Origin: Streptomyces stelliscabiei
Lineage (GTDB): Bacteria; Actinomycetota; Actinomycetes; Streptomycetales; Streptomycetaceae
Assembly: GCF_014873495.1 (NCBI RefSeq)
Contig: NZ_JADBGF010000001.1
Coordinates: 6,324,001-6,388,000 of the forward strand
DNA: 64,000 nt
Reading direction: 5' to 3'
Position numbers and translations under genes: made by a program
Shown: piece by piece, positions 17,398-26,558 of the stretch
Layout: the number at the start of each line of letters is the position of its first letter
How positions within the stretch are numbered: the first letter of the stretch is position 1
Notes under the pieces: model-generated
What the model was told of the DNA's origin: nothing
The model's database searches: none
Seen by the model: the letters and a program-made list of their open reading frames with translations, nothing else

Positions 17398-18576
17398 GTG
17401 GACCTGTTCGAGTACCAGGCGAGGGACCTCTTCGCCAAGCACGATGTACCGGTGCTGGCCGGTGAAGTCATCGACACGCCTGAGGCGGCTCGCGCAGCCA
17501 CCGAGCGTCTGGGTGGCAAGTCCGTGGTCAAGGCCCAGGTGAAGGTCGGTGGCCGAGGCAAGGCCGGCGGCGTGAAGCTCGCGGCGACCGCCGACGAGGC
17601 GGTCGAGCACGCGACCAACATCCTCGGCATGGACATCAAGGGCCACACGGTCCACAAGGTGATGATCGCCGAGACCGCTCCCGAGATCGTCGAGGAGTAC
17701 TACGTCTCGTACCTCCTCGACCGCACCAACCGCACCTTCCTCTCCATCGCCTCCGTCGAGGGCGGCATGGAGATCGAGGAGGTGGCGGCCACCCGCCCCG
17801 AGGCCGTCGCCAAGACGCCGATCGACGCCAACGAGGGTGTGACCCCCGAGAAGGCCCGCGAGATCGTCGAGGCCGCGAAGTTCCCGGCCGAGGTCGCCGA
17901 CAAGGTCGTCAACGTCCTGGTGACGCTGTGGAAGACCTTCATCGAGGAGGACGCCCTCCTCGTCGAGGTCAACCCGCTGGCGAAGGTCGCCTCCGGCGAC
18001 GTCATCGCCCTCGACGGCAAGGTCTCCCTGGACGAGAACGCGGACTTCCGCCACCCCGACCACGAGGAGCTCGTCGACCACGCGGCCGCGAACCCCCTTG
18101 AGGCCGCGGCCAAGGAGAAGAACCTCAACTACGTCAAGCTCGACGGTGAGGTCGGCATCATCGGCAACGGCGCGGGTCTCGTCATGAGCACCCTGGACGT
18201 CGTCGCGTACGCCGGTGAGAACCACGGTGGCGTCAAGCCCGCCAACTTCCTCGACATCGGCGGTGGCGCCTCCGCCGCCGTCATGGCGAACGGCCTGGAG
18301 ATCATCCTGGGCGACCCGGACGTCAAGTCCGTGTTCGTCAACGTCTTCGGTGGCATCACCGCTTGTGACGAGGTCGCCAACGGCATCGTGCAGGCGCTGC
18401 AGCTGCTCAAGGACAAGGGCGAGGACGTCACCAAGCCCCTCGTCGTCCGCCTCGACGGCAACAACGCCGAGCTGGGTCGCAAGATCCTCTCCGACGCCAA
18501 CCACCCGCTGGTCCAGCGCGTGGACACCATGGACGGCGCGGCCGACAAGGCCGCCGAGCTCGCGGCCGCGAAGTAA
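17398..18576 (+). CDS. sucC: Succinyl-CoA synthetase (ADP-forming) beta subunit
   Basis: The 392-residue ATP-grasp subunit of the TCA-cycle enzyme that makes succinate, ATP and CoA from succinyl-CoA. It begins MDLFEYQARDLF, has the nucleotide-binding KAQVKVGGRGKAGGVK, GEVGIIGNGAGLVM and the CoA-ligase segment NFLDIGGGAS. Length and order are normal for the family. It starts with GTG, with AGGGACGGA upstream. sucD follows after 21 bases, so the two subunits are made from one transcript in equal amounts. Confidence 0.97.
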   Translation: MDLFEYQARDLFAKHDVPVLAGEVIDTPEAARAATERLGGKSVVKAQVKVGGRGKAGGVKLAATADEAVEHATNILGMDIKGHTVHKVMIAETAPEIVEEYYVSYLLDRTNRTFLSIASVEGGMEIEEVAATRPEAVAKTPIDANEGVTPEKAREIVEAAKFPAEVADKVVNVLVTLWKTFIEEDALLVEVNPLAKVASGDVIALDGKVSLDENADFRHPDHEELVDHAAANPLEAAAKEKNLNYVKLDGEVGIIGNGAGLVMSTLDVVAYAGENHGGVKPANFLDIGGGASAAVMANGLEIILGDPDVKSVFVNVFGGITACDEVANGIVQALQLLKDKGEDVTKPLVVRLDGNNAELGRKILSDANHPLVQRVDTMDGAADKAAELAAAK

Positions 18577-18597
18577 GGGACGAGGGACAGAACAGCC

Positions 18598-19482
18598 ATG
18601 GCTATCTTCCTCAACAAGGAATCCAAGGTCATCGTCCAGGGCATGACCGGTGCCACGGGCATGAAGCACACCAAGCTCATGCTGGCCGACGGCACGAACA
18701 TCGTCGGTGGCGTGAACCCCCGCAAGGCGGGCACGACCGTCGACGTCGACGGCACCGAGATCCCGGTCTTCGGCACCGTCGCCGAGGCGATCGAGAAGAC
18801 GGGCGCGAACGTGTCCGTCCTCTTCGTACCGCCGGCCTTCGCCAAGGCCGCCGTCGTCGAGGCCATCGACGCCGAGATCCCGCTCGCGGTCGTCATCACC
18901 GAGGGCATCGCGGTCCACGACTCGGCCGCGTTCTACGCGTACGCCGGTTCCAAGGGCAACAAGACCCGGATCATCGGCCCGAACTGCCCGGGTCTGATCA
19001 CCCCCGGCCAGTCGAACGCCGGCATCATCCCCGGCGACATCACCAAGCCGGGCCGCATCGGTCTCGTCTCGAAGTCCGGCACGCTGACGTACCAGATGAT
19101 GTACGAGCTGCGGGACATCGGCTTCTCGTCGGCCGTCGGCATCGGTGGCGACCCGGTCATCGGCACGACGCACATCGACGCGCTCGCCGCGTTCGAGGCC
19201 GACCCCGACACCGACCTCATCGTGATGATCGGTGAGATCGGTGGCGACGCCGAGGAGCGGGCCGCCGACTACATCAAGGCGAACGTGAAGAAGCCGGTCG
19301 TCGGTTACGTCGCCGGCTTCACCGCGCCCGAGGGCAAGACGATGGGCCACGCCGGTGCCATCGTCTCCGGCTCCTCCGGTACGGCCGCCGCGAAGAAGGA
19401 GGCCCTTGAGGCCGCCGGCGTCAAGGTGGGCAAGACGCCCACCGAGACGGCCAAGCTCGCGCGCGAGATCCTCGGCGGCTGA
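18598..19482 (+). CDS. sucD: Succinyl-CoA synthetase (ADP-forming) alpha subunit
   Basis: The 294-residue CoA-binding subunit. VQGMTGATGMKHT near the N-terminus is the CoA-binding Rossmann element. GPNCPGLI follows, and His251 in GKTMGHAGA is the residue phosphorylated during catalysis. It forms the alpha-beta enzyme with the product of sucC directly upstream. Its ribosome site GAGGGACAG lies in the short gap. A strong hairpin terminator follows 37 bases after the stop. Confidence 0.97.
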   Translation: MAIFLNKESKVIVQGMTGATGMKHTKLMLADGTNIVGGVNPRKAGTTVDVDGTEIPVFGTVAEAIEKTGANVSVLFVPPAFAKAAVVEAIDAEIPLAVVITEGIAVHDSAAFYAYAGSKGNKTRIIGPNCPGLITPGQSNAGIIPGDITKPGRIGLVSKSGTLTYQMMYELRDIGFSSAVGIGGDPVIGTTHIDALAAFEADPDTDLIVMIGEIGGDAEERAADYIKANVKKPVVGYVAGFTAPEGKTMGHAGAIVSGSSGTAAAKKEALEAAGVKVGKTPTETAKLAREILGG

Positions 19483-19519
19483 TGTTCGTAGGCTGATCTT
19501 CGGCTCCGCCGAGCCTTCT

Positions 19520-19555
19520 GCGGGCCCGCATCCCCTGTCGGGGGTGCGGGCCCGC
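19520..19555 (+). terminator. sucCD terminator
   Basis: GCGGGCCCGCATCCCC (19520-19535) pairs with GGGGGTGCGGGCCCGC (19540-19555) across a 4-base loop, with one G-T pair. The 16-bp stem sits between the convergent sucD and sigma-like genes. Confidence 0.85.
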
Positions 19556-19611
19556 TGGCGTTCCCGGGGGCCGGCTGCGGCCCGCGCCCCGGCTTTTGCC
19601 CGCGCCACGGC

Positions 19612-20559
19612 TCAGTGGGCCTCCGGGTGCAGGCGTTCCGGCCCGACGGCGGTCTCGGCCCGCAGTTTGGCCCGGAGCTTCTGCTGGGGCGGGGAGAGCG
19701 GGCCGGGGGCCGCTCGTGGAGGGACTCCGTGGATCGGGGCGCCCGGGGGGACCGGGGCCTCGTAGTGGTCCGGGGCCGTGTGCAGCGTGAGGGCGGTGGT
19801 GGTGAGCAGGAGGGTGGTGAAGGCGATGGCGGCGTGGATCCAGCGGCGGGCGCGCAGGTCGGCCCGGGCGCGGAGGGCGAGGGGCCTGGTGGGGCCCGGC
19901 CGGACGTCGGAGGGGAGCGCGGCCAGGAGGCGGCCGAGGTCGTCGGCCGCCACCGGCTCCGGGAGCCGCTCGGTGACCCTGGTGCGGGCGTAGAGCAGCC
20001 GGCCCGCCGCGGCGGGTGTGCTCGACTCCGTCTCGGCAGCCGTGTCGGGCAGGTCGAGGCCGACGCCGTCGTAGAGGAGCAGGGTGCGGCGGTACGGGGG
20101 CGGCAGTTCGAGCAGTGCGGACAGCAGGGCGCGGTCGGTGGGGTCGGCCGGCTGCGGTTCGAGGTGCCGCCGGGGGCGGGGGCGCAGTCGGTGCCAGGGG
20201 GAGAGGGCGTACTCGTGGGCCGCCGCCCGCACCCAGCCCGCCGGGTCACGGTCGACGGCCACCTCCGGCCAGCGATGCCAGGCGAGTTGAAAGGCCCGCT
20301 CCACCGCCTCGCGCGCGAGCCGCCGCTGCCCGGTGAGCAGATACGTCTGCTGTACGAGGGCGGGGGCGCAGTACGCGTAGAGCGCGTCGAAGGCCTGGCC
20401 GGGTGTCAGGGGCGGCGGGGCCGGCTCCGAGAGGTCGACGTCGGGGCGGGCGGCGTCGTCCGGGCCGAGCGGCTGTTGGTACCACTCGCCTCCGTCACGG
20501 CGCCCGCCTTCGTCACGGCGCCCGATGGCGGCCCCGGTCCGGGGCCCACGCCGGGTCAC
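19612..20559 (-). CDS. Sigma-70-like protein with C-terminal membrane segment
   Basis: A 315-residue protein. Residues from about 45 to 115 resemble ECF sigma region 2 (FDALYAYCAPALVQQTYLLT, ERAFQLAWHRW). LSALLELPPPYRRTLLLYDG resembles the start of region 4, yet the recognition helix is poorly conserved. A single hydrophobic span (IHAAIAFTTLLLTTTALTLH) follows near residue 245, then a Pro-rich tail. I chose GTG 20559, with GGAGG 7 bases upstream; the open frame continuing to 22287 is only the shadow of the opposite gene. Either it is a membrane-tethered sigma-like regulator or a degenerate sigma fold reused as a membrane protein. It is divergent from the DUF6350 gene. Confidence 0.7.
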   Translation of the reverse strand: MTRRGPRTGAAIGRRDEGGRRDGGEWYQQPLGPDDAARPDVDLSEPAPPPLTPGQAFDALYAYCAPALVQQTYLLTGQRRLAREAVERAFQLAWHRWPEVAVDRDPAGWVRAAAHEYALSPWHRLRPRPRRHLEPQPADPTDRALLSALLELPPPYRRTLLLYDGVGLDLPDTAAETESSTPAAAGRLLYARTRVTERLPEPVAADDLGRLLAALPSDVRPGPTRPLALRARADLRARRWIHAAIAFTTLLLTTTALTLHTAPDHYEAPVPPGAPIHGVPPRAAPGPLSPPQQKLRAKLRAETAVGPERLHPEAH

Positions 20560-20697
20560 CGGATCGCCTCCCCAAGAAGCGACCCCAGAAGCGACCTCCG
20601 TTGGACCGATCTGCGTACGAAAAAGCACATAAGAACATATTGGGCGACACGTGCAGGAATCCTCCGTTACGCACCTGAAGCGCGTGTCGTTGGGAGC

Positions 20698-22872
20698 ATG
20701 GCCGACGTGACAGACGCGACCGACCCGAACGACCCGGCCGCGGGGCCGGGCCAGCACCCCGTCGGCCACGGCCGGTCGGCGCCTCCCACGGCCTCCGGGG
20801 TGCCCCTGAGGCCCGTGGCCTCCACGCCGTCCCTGTACTCGTCCGCGCCCCGGTCGCCGTTGTCGCCGCTGCTCCGGCGGGCGCGGCGGAGGTCCTCCAA
20901 GCTCGTCGCCGGGGTGCTGGGCGGGGCGCTGGCGGCGGGGCTCGGACTGGGGGCGTTCGTCGCCCTCGTGACCGTGCTGTGGATCAGTTCGCCGTACCCC
21001 GACAGCGGGCCCGGCGGGGCGCTGCACGTGGCGGCGGCGCTGTGGCTGCTCTCCCACGGCGTGGAACTCGTCCGCACCGACACGCTCTCCGGGTCCCCCG
21101 CGCCGGTCGGCCTCGTCCCGCTCTTCCTGCTCGCCCTGCCGGTGGTCCTGCTGCACCGATCGGCCCGCGACCACGCGGGCGACGGTTCCGGGGTGAGTGC
21201 TCGTGCGACGTGGGCCGGGCTCGTCATCGGTTACGCGACCGTCGGCGCGGCGGTCACGCTCTACGCCTCGGGCGGAGTGCTGCGGCCGTCGTGGTGGTGG
21301 GCCGTGCTGTGCGTGCCGCTGGTGGCGGCGCTCGCGGCGGGTACGGGGGTGTGGGCGGCGCGCGGGCGCCCCCGGCTGCCGCTGCCCGCGCTCCTCGGCG
21401 GCGCCCCGAGGACGGAGTACCGACGGCAGGTCGCGGCGGCCGCCGGACGTGCCGCCGGGGCGGGCGTGCTCGTGCTGGGCGGTGGCGGTGCTCTGCTGGT
21501 GGCCGTCTCCCTGGTGTGGCACGGCGGCGCGGCCCGCGCCTCCTTCCTCCAGCTCACCGAGGGGCTGTCCGGGCGGTTCGCCGTACTGCTCCTCTGCCTC
21601 GCCCTCGTCCCGAACGCGGCGCTGTGGGCGGCGGCCTATGCCCTCGGCCCCGGCTTCGTGCTGGGCGCCGGACATACCGTCGCCCCGCTGGAGGCGGCCG
21701 CCCCGGCAGTCCTTCTGCCCCCGTTCCCGCTGCTCGCGGCGGTCCCGGCGGGCGGGGGCACGCCCGTGTACTGGGTGGTGGGAGCGGTGCCGCTGGCCGC
21801 GGGGGTGACGGTCGGCTGGTTCACCGCGGCGCGGGCGGCCGCCGACCGGACGGCGCCGTGGTCCGCGGGGCGCACGGTCGTCGCGACCTTCCTCGCGGCC
21901 CTCCTGTCCGCCGTCGCCTTCGCCGTCCTCGCCCTCCTCGCCGGCGGGCCCCTCGGAGTGGCCGCGCTGACCGCCTTCGGGCCGGTGTGGTGGGAGGCCG
22001 GCGGTGCGGCCGGGGCCTGGGTGGGCGTGGTGGGGCTGCCGGTGGCCCTGGTCGCACGGTGGTGGCGGACGCGGGCCCGGACGACGGCGGACGCGTCCGG
22101 GGGGACCGCCAGGACGAAGCCGTCGGCGGTGCCCGTGGCCAGGGGGGCGGGTGGGGCGGGGCAGGGGAAGACGCCGGGGGAGGCCGTGGGCGAGGGGACC
22201 GGACGGCGGAAGCGGTCGGTGGTGGCCGGGGGGGTCCGGCGCGGGGCGAGCCCCAGCGGAGACGGGCAGGCTCCCGGTGCCACACACGGCGGGCCCCGAA
22301 CCGCATCCCGAACCGATTCCCGAACTGATTTCTCCACTGGGTCCCGTACCGGGTCCCGGGCGGGCACGGGTCGGTCAACGGCGTCGCCCTGCGAGCCGCA
22401 GCCTCAGCCGCAGTCTCAGCCGCTCCCGAAGCGCCGCCGCCGATTCCCGACGTGGTTCCCGGGAGCGAAGCGCCGCCCGGTCGGGCCGTCGATCCCGGCC
22501 GACTCCTCGCCCGCCGTCGAGGTCGGCGCCGCCACCCCCGTCACCGCCACCGGTCCCGGCCCGGAACTCGGTAGCACCAGGGGTCTCGCGGATGACCCCA
22601 GCGACCCCAGCGCCCTCGCCATCGATGACACCGATGACACCGATCACGCCGATTCCACTGATCACACCGATCCCACCGACGCCCTGACGTCGTACGCCGC
22701 CGTCGATCCGTACGCCGACGAGTCCGCCGCCGTACCCCCGCCCGTCTGGGACCCGGACTCCCGCGCGGCCCGCTGGGCGGCGCTGCGCGAGGCGTCCGCT
22801 CTCGCCCGGGACGCCCGGGACGCCCGGGAACCCACCCCGCCCCCGCCCCCCAGCCGCGAGGAACCCGTATGA
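20698..22872 (+). CDS. DUF6350 polytopic membrane protein
   Basis: 724 residues. A cytoplasmic N-terminal 60 is followed by about ten hydrophobic spans, for example LVAGVLGGALAAGLGLGAFV and VPLFLLALPVVLL, and then a long hydrophilic tail of about 270 residues. The tail is rich in Arg/Pro at first and Asp/Thr later (DDTDDTDHADSTDHTDPTD) and looks disordered. In streptomycetes this family sits next to purN; no transport or enzyme motif is known. ATG 20698 has GGGAG upstream; the open frame starting at 19615 is antisense to the sigma-like gene. It ends at a bidirectional terminator. Confidence 0.8.
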   Translation: MADVTDATDPNDPAAGPGQHPVGHGRSAPPTASGVPLRPVASTPSLYSSAPRSPLSPLLRRARRRSSKLVAGVLGGALAAGLGLGAFVALVTVLWISSPYPDSGPGGALHVAAALWLLSHGVELVRTDTLSGSPAPVGLVPLFLLALPVVLLHRSARDHAGDGSGVSARATWAGLVIGYATVGAAVTLYASGGVLRPSWWWAVLCVPLVAALAAGTGVWAARGRPRLPLPALLGGAPRTEYRRQVAAAAGRAAGAGVLVLGGGGALLVAVSLVWHGGAARASFLQLTEGLSGRFAVLLLCLALVPNAALWAAAYALGPGFVLGAGHTVAPLEAAAPAVLLPPFPLLAAVPAGGGTPVYWVVGAVPLAAGVTVGWFTAARAAADRTAPWSAGRTVVATFLAALLSAVAFAVLALLAGGPLGVAALTAFGPVWWEAGGAAGAWVGVVGLPVALVARWWRTRARTTADASGGTARTKPSAVPVARGAGGAGQGKTPGEAVGEGTGRRKRSVVAGGVRRGASPSGDGQAPGATHGGPRTASRTDSRTDFSTGSRTGSRAGTGRSTASPCEPQPQPQSQPLPKRRRRFPTWFPGAKRRPVGPSIPADSSPAVEVGAATPVTATGPGPELGSTRGLADDPSDPSALAIDDTDDTDHADSTDHTDPTDALTSYAAVDPYADESAAVPPPVWDPDSRAARWAALREASALARDARDAREPTPPPPPSREEPV

Positions 22873-22877
22873 CGAAC

Positions 22878-22917
22878 CGAAGGCGCGCCGCCGATGACCA
22901 TCGACGGCGCGCCTTCG
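22878..22917. terminator. Bidirectional terminator
   Basis: CGAAGGCGCGCCG (22878-22890) pairs exactly with CGGCGCGCCTTCG (22905-22917). An inner CGATG/CATCG stem sits in the loop. It lies between two convergent genes. Confidence 0.85.
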
Positions 22918-22942
22918 CACAGCTCTGCCCGGGGCGGCGCTC

Positions 22943-23737
22943 CTACTGCGCGCCCAGAATCTGCCGCAAAGGCCCCTCCGGCAGGAGCTCCTTGCAGGCC
23001 TTCGCGGAGGTGGTCGTCAGGGAGTCGTTGACGCAGGTGTAGTAGTCCCGGTACACGAACTGGGCCGTGAAGGTGATGGCGACGACGGCGAGGGCGATCG
23101 TCGAGGTCACGAGTCCGCTGATGGCAGCCGTCCGCTGGGGCCGGCCGCTCGGCTCGGCTGCCGCCGGCCGGTCCGGGTCCGGGGTGGCGGGCTTGGCGCG
23201 CAGGGCGCTGACGGCCCAGTACACGGCCAGGGAGCCGAGCAGCAGGGCGACGTACGTCCAGGCGAAGAGGGCGAAGAAGAAGGCCCACATGCCGCAGAGC
23301 AACGAGTACCGCGCGCGGCGCTGGGCGGGGTCCGTCGGGTCCCAGCGCAGGCCGCTGCCCGGACCGCCCTCGGGGCCCTGGCCGGAGCCGCCGGGTCCAC
23401 CCGGACCGCCCTGGCCTCCGGGGCGCTGACCGAAGGGGCCGCCGGAGGAGCGGCCGGGCTGCCGGTCGCTCCACTGGCTGCCCCACGGCGAGTGACCACC
23501 ACCGCGCCCGGCTTCGTCGTCGGCACCCTGGCCGTCGGGCCGGCGTGGCCGCCACGGCCGGTCGGGCGCGCCCTCGGGCGGCGGCGCGAACGGGTTGTCG
23601 TCCGAAGCGCCTGCGCCCTGGCCCCGCCCGGGCTGCCCGGACTGCTCGGGGGTGTCCTCGCTCTCGCGCGGAGGCGTGGGCGAGGAACTCCGCTCGCGCA
23701 GCAGGAGCGGAGGAAGGCGGAAACTGCGGTCCGGCAT
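22943..23737 (-). CDS. Two-span membrane protein with proline/glycine-rich cytoplasmic head
   Basis: 264 residues. The first 140 are low-complexity Pro/Gly/Arg/Asp. A hydrophobic block with two close spans follows (LCGMWAFFFALFAWTYVALL, SLAVYWAVSAL), then another span ISGLVTSTIALAVVAITFTA and an outer tail with two Cys residues (YTCVNDS, KACKELL). No family activity is known to me. Start ATG 23737; the open frame to 23956 lacks a ribosome site. It is transcribed alone, divergently from purN. It could be an assembly or division-associated protein, but nothing in the sequence proves it. Confidence 0.75.
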   Translation of the reverse strand: MPDRSFRLPPLLLRERSSSPTPPRESEDTPEQSGQPGRGQGAGASDDNPFAPPPEGAPDRPWRPRRPDGQGADDEAGRGGGHSPWGSQWSDRQPGRSSGGPFGQRPGGQGGPGGPGGSGQGPEGGPGSGLRWDPTDPAQRRARYSLLCGMWAFFFALFAWTYVALLLGSLAVYWAVSALRAKPATPDPDRPAAAEPSGRPQRTAAISGLVTSTIALAVVAITFTAQFVYRDYYTCVNDSLTTTSAKACKELLPEGPLRQILGAQ

Positions 23738-24102
23738 CAGGAGTGCGTCTTCCCCTTGGTGAGTACGGCGGTGAAATCTACTGGTAGCGCATGAGCTGTC
23801 ACTCCTTGAACGCCACACACGCCGACCGCGTTCCCGAGCCCACTCCTGGCAGACGCTACCTCCCGGCCACGCCCCCGTCCCACGGGGGCCGTCCGGTGTG
23901 CCGGTATCGTTGCTGACGGTCGGCCGCTTCGTAGACTTCCCCGTATCGGGGGACACGAAGCATTCGTATGAAAGTACAAGTGCACGTGCGCGTGCGGCGG
24001 ACCGGAACGTTCTCCTGCGGAACCCGCAGAGGCAGCACCCGTAGAAGCAGCACCCGTAGAAGCAGCACCCGTAGAAGCAGCACCCGTAGAAAGGGCCCCA
24101 CC
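23738..24102. other. Divergent region and purN leader
   Basis: Holds the promoters for the membrane protein and purN. A hairpin with outer stem GCTTCG (23926-23931)/CGAAGC (23956-23961) and inner CCCC/GGGG lies about 140 bases before the purN start. Four 15-bp direct repeats follow at 24028-24087. No ZTP or other named riboswitch was found here. Confidence 0.5.
24028..24087 (+). repeat. Four 15-bp direct repeats in the purN leader
   Basis: AGAGGCAGCACCCGT followed by three exact AGAAGCAGCACCCGT units, ending 15 bases before the purN GTG. If translated from ATG 23968 they would give an Arg/Ser-rich extension (STRRS repeats), which no PurN is known to need. Confidence 0.9.
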
Positions 24103-24732
24103 GTGGCCGCCAAGCCCGTGGCCAAGCGCCTCGTCGTGTTGGTCTCCGGATCCGGCACCAACCTCCAGGCGCTGCTGGACGCCATCGCCGCGGCCGGCGT
24201 CGAGGCCTACGGCGCCGAGATCGTGGCCGTCGGAGCCGACCGCGGTGGCATCGAGGGGCTCGCCCGCGCCGAGCGCGCCGGGCTGCCGACCTTCGTGTGC
24301 CGGGTCAAGGACCACGCGACGCGCGACGAGTGGGACGCGGCGCTCGCCGACGCCGTCGCCGCGTACGAGCCGGATCTCGTCGTCTCCGCAGGGTTCATGA
24401 AGATCGTGGGGAAGCGGTTCCTGGCGCGGTTCGGCGGGCGGTTCGTCAACACCCACCCGGCCCTCCTCCCCAGTTTCCCGGGGGCCCACGGCGTGCGGGA
24501 CGCGCTCGCGTACGGCGCCCGGGTCACCGGCTGCACCGTCCACTTCGTCGACGACGGCGTCGACACCGGGCCGATCATCGCGCAGGGCGTGGTGGAGGTC
24601 CGGGACGAGGACGACGAGAGCGCTCTGCACGAGCGCATCAAGGAAGTCGAGCGAAGGCTGCTCGTCGATGTCGTGGGGCGGCTCGCCCGCAACGGCTATC
24701 GCATTGAGGGACGAAAGGTAGTTATCCAGTGA
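24103..24732 (+). CDS. purN: Phosphoribosylglycinamide formyltransferase
   Basis: 209 residues. Transfers a formyl group from 10-formyl-THF to GAR in the third step of purine synthesis. VLVSGSGTNLQALLDA near the N-terminus, the catalytic NTHPALLPSFPGAHG (His in the active site) and HFVDDGVDTGPII are all present. GTG 24103 with AGAAAGG upstream gives the usual family length; an open frame to 23968 is considered unlikely. Its stop overlaps the purH start, so the two purine enzymes are translationally coupled. Confidence 0.95.
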   Translation: MAAKPVAKRLVVLVSGSGTNLQALLDAIAAAGVEAYGAEIVAVGADRGGIEGLARAERAGLPTFVCRVKDHATRDEWDAALADAVAAYEPDLVVSAGFMKIVGKRFLARFGGRFVNTHPALLPSFPGAHGVRDALAYGARVTGCTVHFVDDGVDTGPIIAQGVVEVRDEDDESALHERIKEVERRLLVDVVGRLARNGYRIEGRKVVIQ

Positions 24733-26321
24733 CCGCCGACAGCACTGTCACGGCCGGCCAGAGCGGCACGAGCGACCAGCGGGTCATCCGTCGCGCGCTC
24801 GTCAGTGTCTACGACAAGACGGGCCTCGAAGACCTCGCGCGCGGCCTGCACGAGGCGGGCGTCGAACTCGTCTCCACCGGGTCCACCGCCGGGCGTATCG
24901 CCGCTGCCGGTGTCCCCGTCACCAAGGTCGAGGAGCTGACCGGCTTCCCCGAGTGCCTGGACGGCCGGGTCAAGACCCTGCACCCCAAGGTGCACGCGGG
25001 CATCCTCGCCGACCTGCGCCTGGAGGACCACCGGCGCCAGCTCGCCGAGCTGGGCGTCGAGCCGTTCGACCTCGTCGTCGTGAACCTCTACCCGTTCCGG
25101 GAGACCGTCGCCTCCGGCGCCACCCCCGACGAGTGCGTCGAGCAGATCGACATCGGCGGCCCCTCGATGGTCCGCGCCGCCGCCAAGAACCACCCCTCCG
25201 TCGCGGTCGTCACCAGCCCCGCCCGGTACGCCGACGTCCTCGCGGCCGTGCAGCACGGCGGCTTCGACCTGACCACCCGCAAGCGGCTCGCGGCCGAGGC
25301 CTTCCAGCACACGGCCGCGTACGACGTGGCGGTGGCCTCCTGGTTCGCGTCCTCGTACGCGCCGGCCGACGACTCGCAGTTCCCCGACTTCCTCGGGGCG
25401 ACCTGGGAGCGCGCGCACACCCTGCGCTACGGCGAGAACCCGCACCAGCCGGCCGCGCTGTACGTCTCCGGGACCGGCGGTCTCGCCGAGGCCGAGCAGC
25501 TGCACGGCAAGGAGATGTCGTACAACAACTACACGGACACGGACGCCGCGCGCCGTGCCGCGTACGACCACGACGAGCCCGCCGTCGCGATCATCAAGCA
25601 CGCGAACCCGTGCGGGATCGCGGTCGGCGCGGATGTCGCCGAGGCGCACCGCAAGGCGCACGCGTGCGACCCGCTGTCGGCGTTCGGCGGTGTGATCGCG
25701 GTCAACCGGCCGGTCTCGAAGGAGATGGCCGAGCAGGTCGCCGAGATCTTCACCGAGGTGATCGTGGCGCCCGACTACGAGGACGGCGCGCTGGAAGCCC
25801 TCGCGAAGAAGAAGAACATCCGGGTGCTGAAGGCGCCGGGCGCGCCCGCCGCCCCGGTCGAGGTCAAGCCCGTCGACGGCGGCGCGCTCCTCCAGGTGAC
25901 CGACCGGCTCCAGGCCGACGGTGACGACCCCGCCCACTGGACCCTGGCCACCGGGGACGCCCTGTCCGCCGACGAGCTGGCCGAGCTGGCGTTCGCCTGG
26001 AAGGCCTGCCGTGCGGTGAAGTCCAACGCGATCCTGCTGGCCAAGGACGGCGCCTCGGTGGGAGTCGGGATGGGGCAGGTCAACCGCGTCGACTCCGCCA
26101 AGCTCGCCGTCGAGCGCGCCGGGGCCGAGCGCGCGCGGGGCGCGTACGCCGCCTCCGACGCGTTCTTCCCCTTCCCGGACGGGCTGGAGATCCTCACCGC
26201 GGCCGGAGTCAAGGCCGTGGTGCAGCCGGGCGGTTCGGTCCGTGACGAGCTGGTCGTCGAGGCCGCGCAGAAGGCGGGCGTGACGATGTACTTCACGGGG
26301 ACGCGGCACTTCTTCCACTGA
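24729..26321 (+). CDS. purH: Bifunctional AICAR formyltransferase / IMP cyclohydrolase
   Basis: 530 residues carrying out the last two steps of IMP synthesis. The N-terminal MGS-like cyclohydrolase domain has ALVSVYDKTGLEDLA, STGSTAG and VNLYPF. The C-terminal formyltransferase domain has LRYGENPHQ, the catalytic KHANPCG and the ending GTRHFFH. Starts with GTG in the purN stop. Its substrate AICAR (ZMP), when triphosphorylated, is the ligand of the riboswitch found upstream of glyA in this window. Confidence 0.97.
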   Translation: MTADSTVTAGQSGTSDQRVIRRALVSVYDKTGLEDLARGLHEAGVELVSTGSTAGRIAAAGVPVTKVEELTGFPECLDGRVKTLHPKVHAGILADLRLEDHRRQLAELGVEPFDLVVVNLYPFRETVASGATPDECVEQIDIGGPSMVRAAAKNHPSVAVVTSPARYADVLAAVQHGGFDLTTRKRLAAEAFQHTAAYDVAVASWFASSYAPADDSQFPDFLGATWERAHTLRYGENPHQPAALYVSGTGGLAEAEQLHGKEMSYNNYTDTDAARRAAYDHDEPAVAIIKHANPCGIAVGADVAEAHRKAHACDPLSAFGGVIAVNRPVSKEMAEQVAEIFTEVIVAPDYEDGALEALAKKKNIRVLKAPGAPAAPVEVKPVDGGALLQVTDRLQADGDDPAHWTLATGDALSADELAELAFAWKACRAVKSNAILLAKDGASVGVGMGQVNRVDSAKLAVERAGAERARGAYAASDAFFPFPDGLEILTAAGVKAVVQPGGSVRDELVVEAAQKAGVTMYFTGTRHFFH

Positions 26322-26366
26322 CCCGCTCATCTGCCCGCTCCACTGATCCGCTCCACCGAGCGCCGC

Positions 26367-26405
26367 GCCGATGGCGTGGGCCGATGGCGTGAGCCGATGG
26401 CGTGA
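26367..26405 (+). repeat. Three 13-bp direct repeats after purH
   Basis: GCCGATGGCGTGR occurs three times head to tail at 26367, 26380 and 26393, between the purH stop and its terminator. Confidence 0.85.
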
Positions 26406-26407
26406 GA

Positions 26408-26442
26408 CGAAGGGTCCGTCGGGTACACCGGCGGACCCTTCG
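26408..26442 (+). terminator. purNH terminator
   Basis: CGAAGGGTCCG (26408-26418) pairs with CGGACCCTTCG (26432-26442), with an additional TCGG/CCGG-type inner pairing. Confidence 0.8.
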
Positions 26443-26558
26443 GCGTGTCCGCCCGGGGCGGGAGCATGCGGAATGGCCGATACCCCGGTGCAGAGGCGTG
26501 GGTTCCGCTGCGAGGGTCGAGAGGTCCGTTCCGTCGACAGGGACTCAGGGGGTCGGTC

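Noticed and set aside
19612..22287. 891-residue minus-strand frame
   Set aside because: Only its C-terminal 315 residues (from GTG 20559 with GGAGG) look like a protein; the rest is antisense to the DUF6350 gene.
24028..24087. CRISPR-like repeat array
   Set aside because: Units are adjacent with no spacers; a simple tandem repeat.
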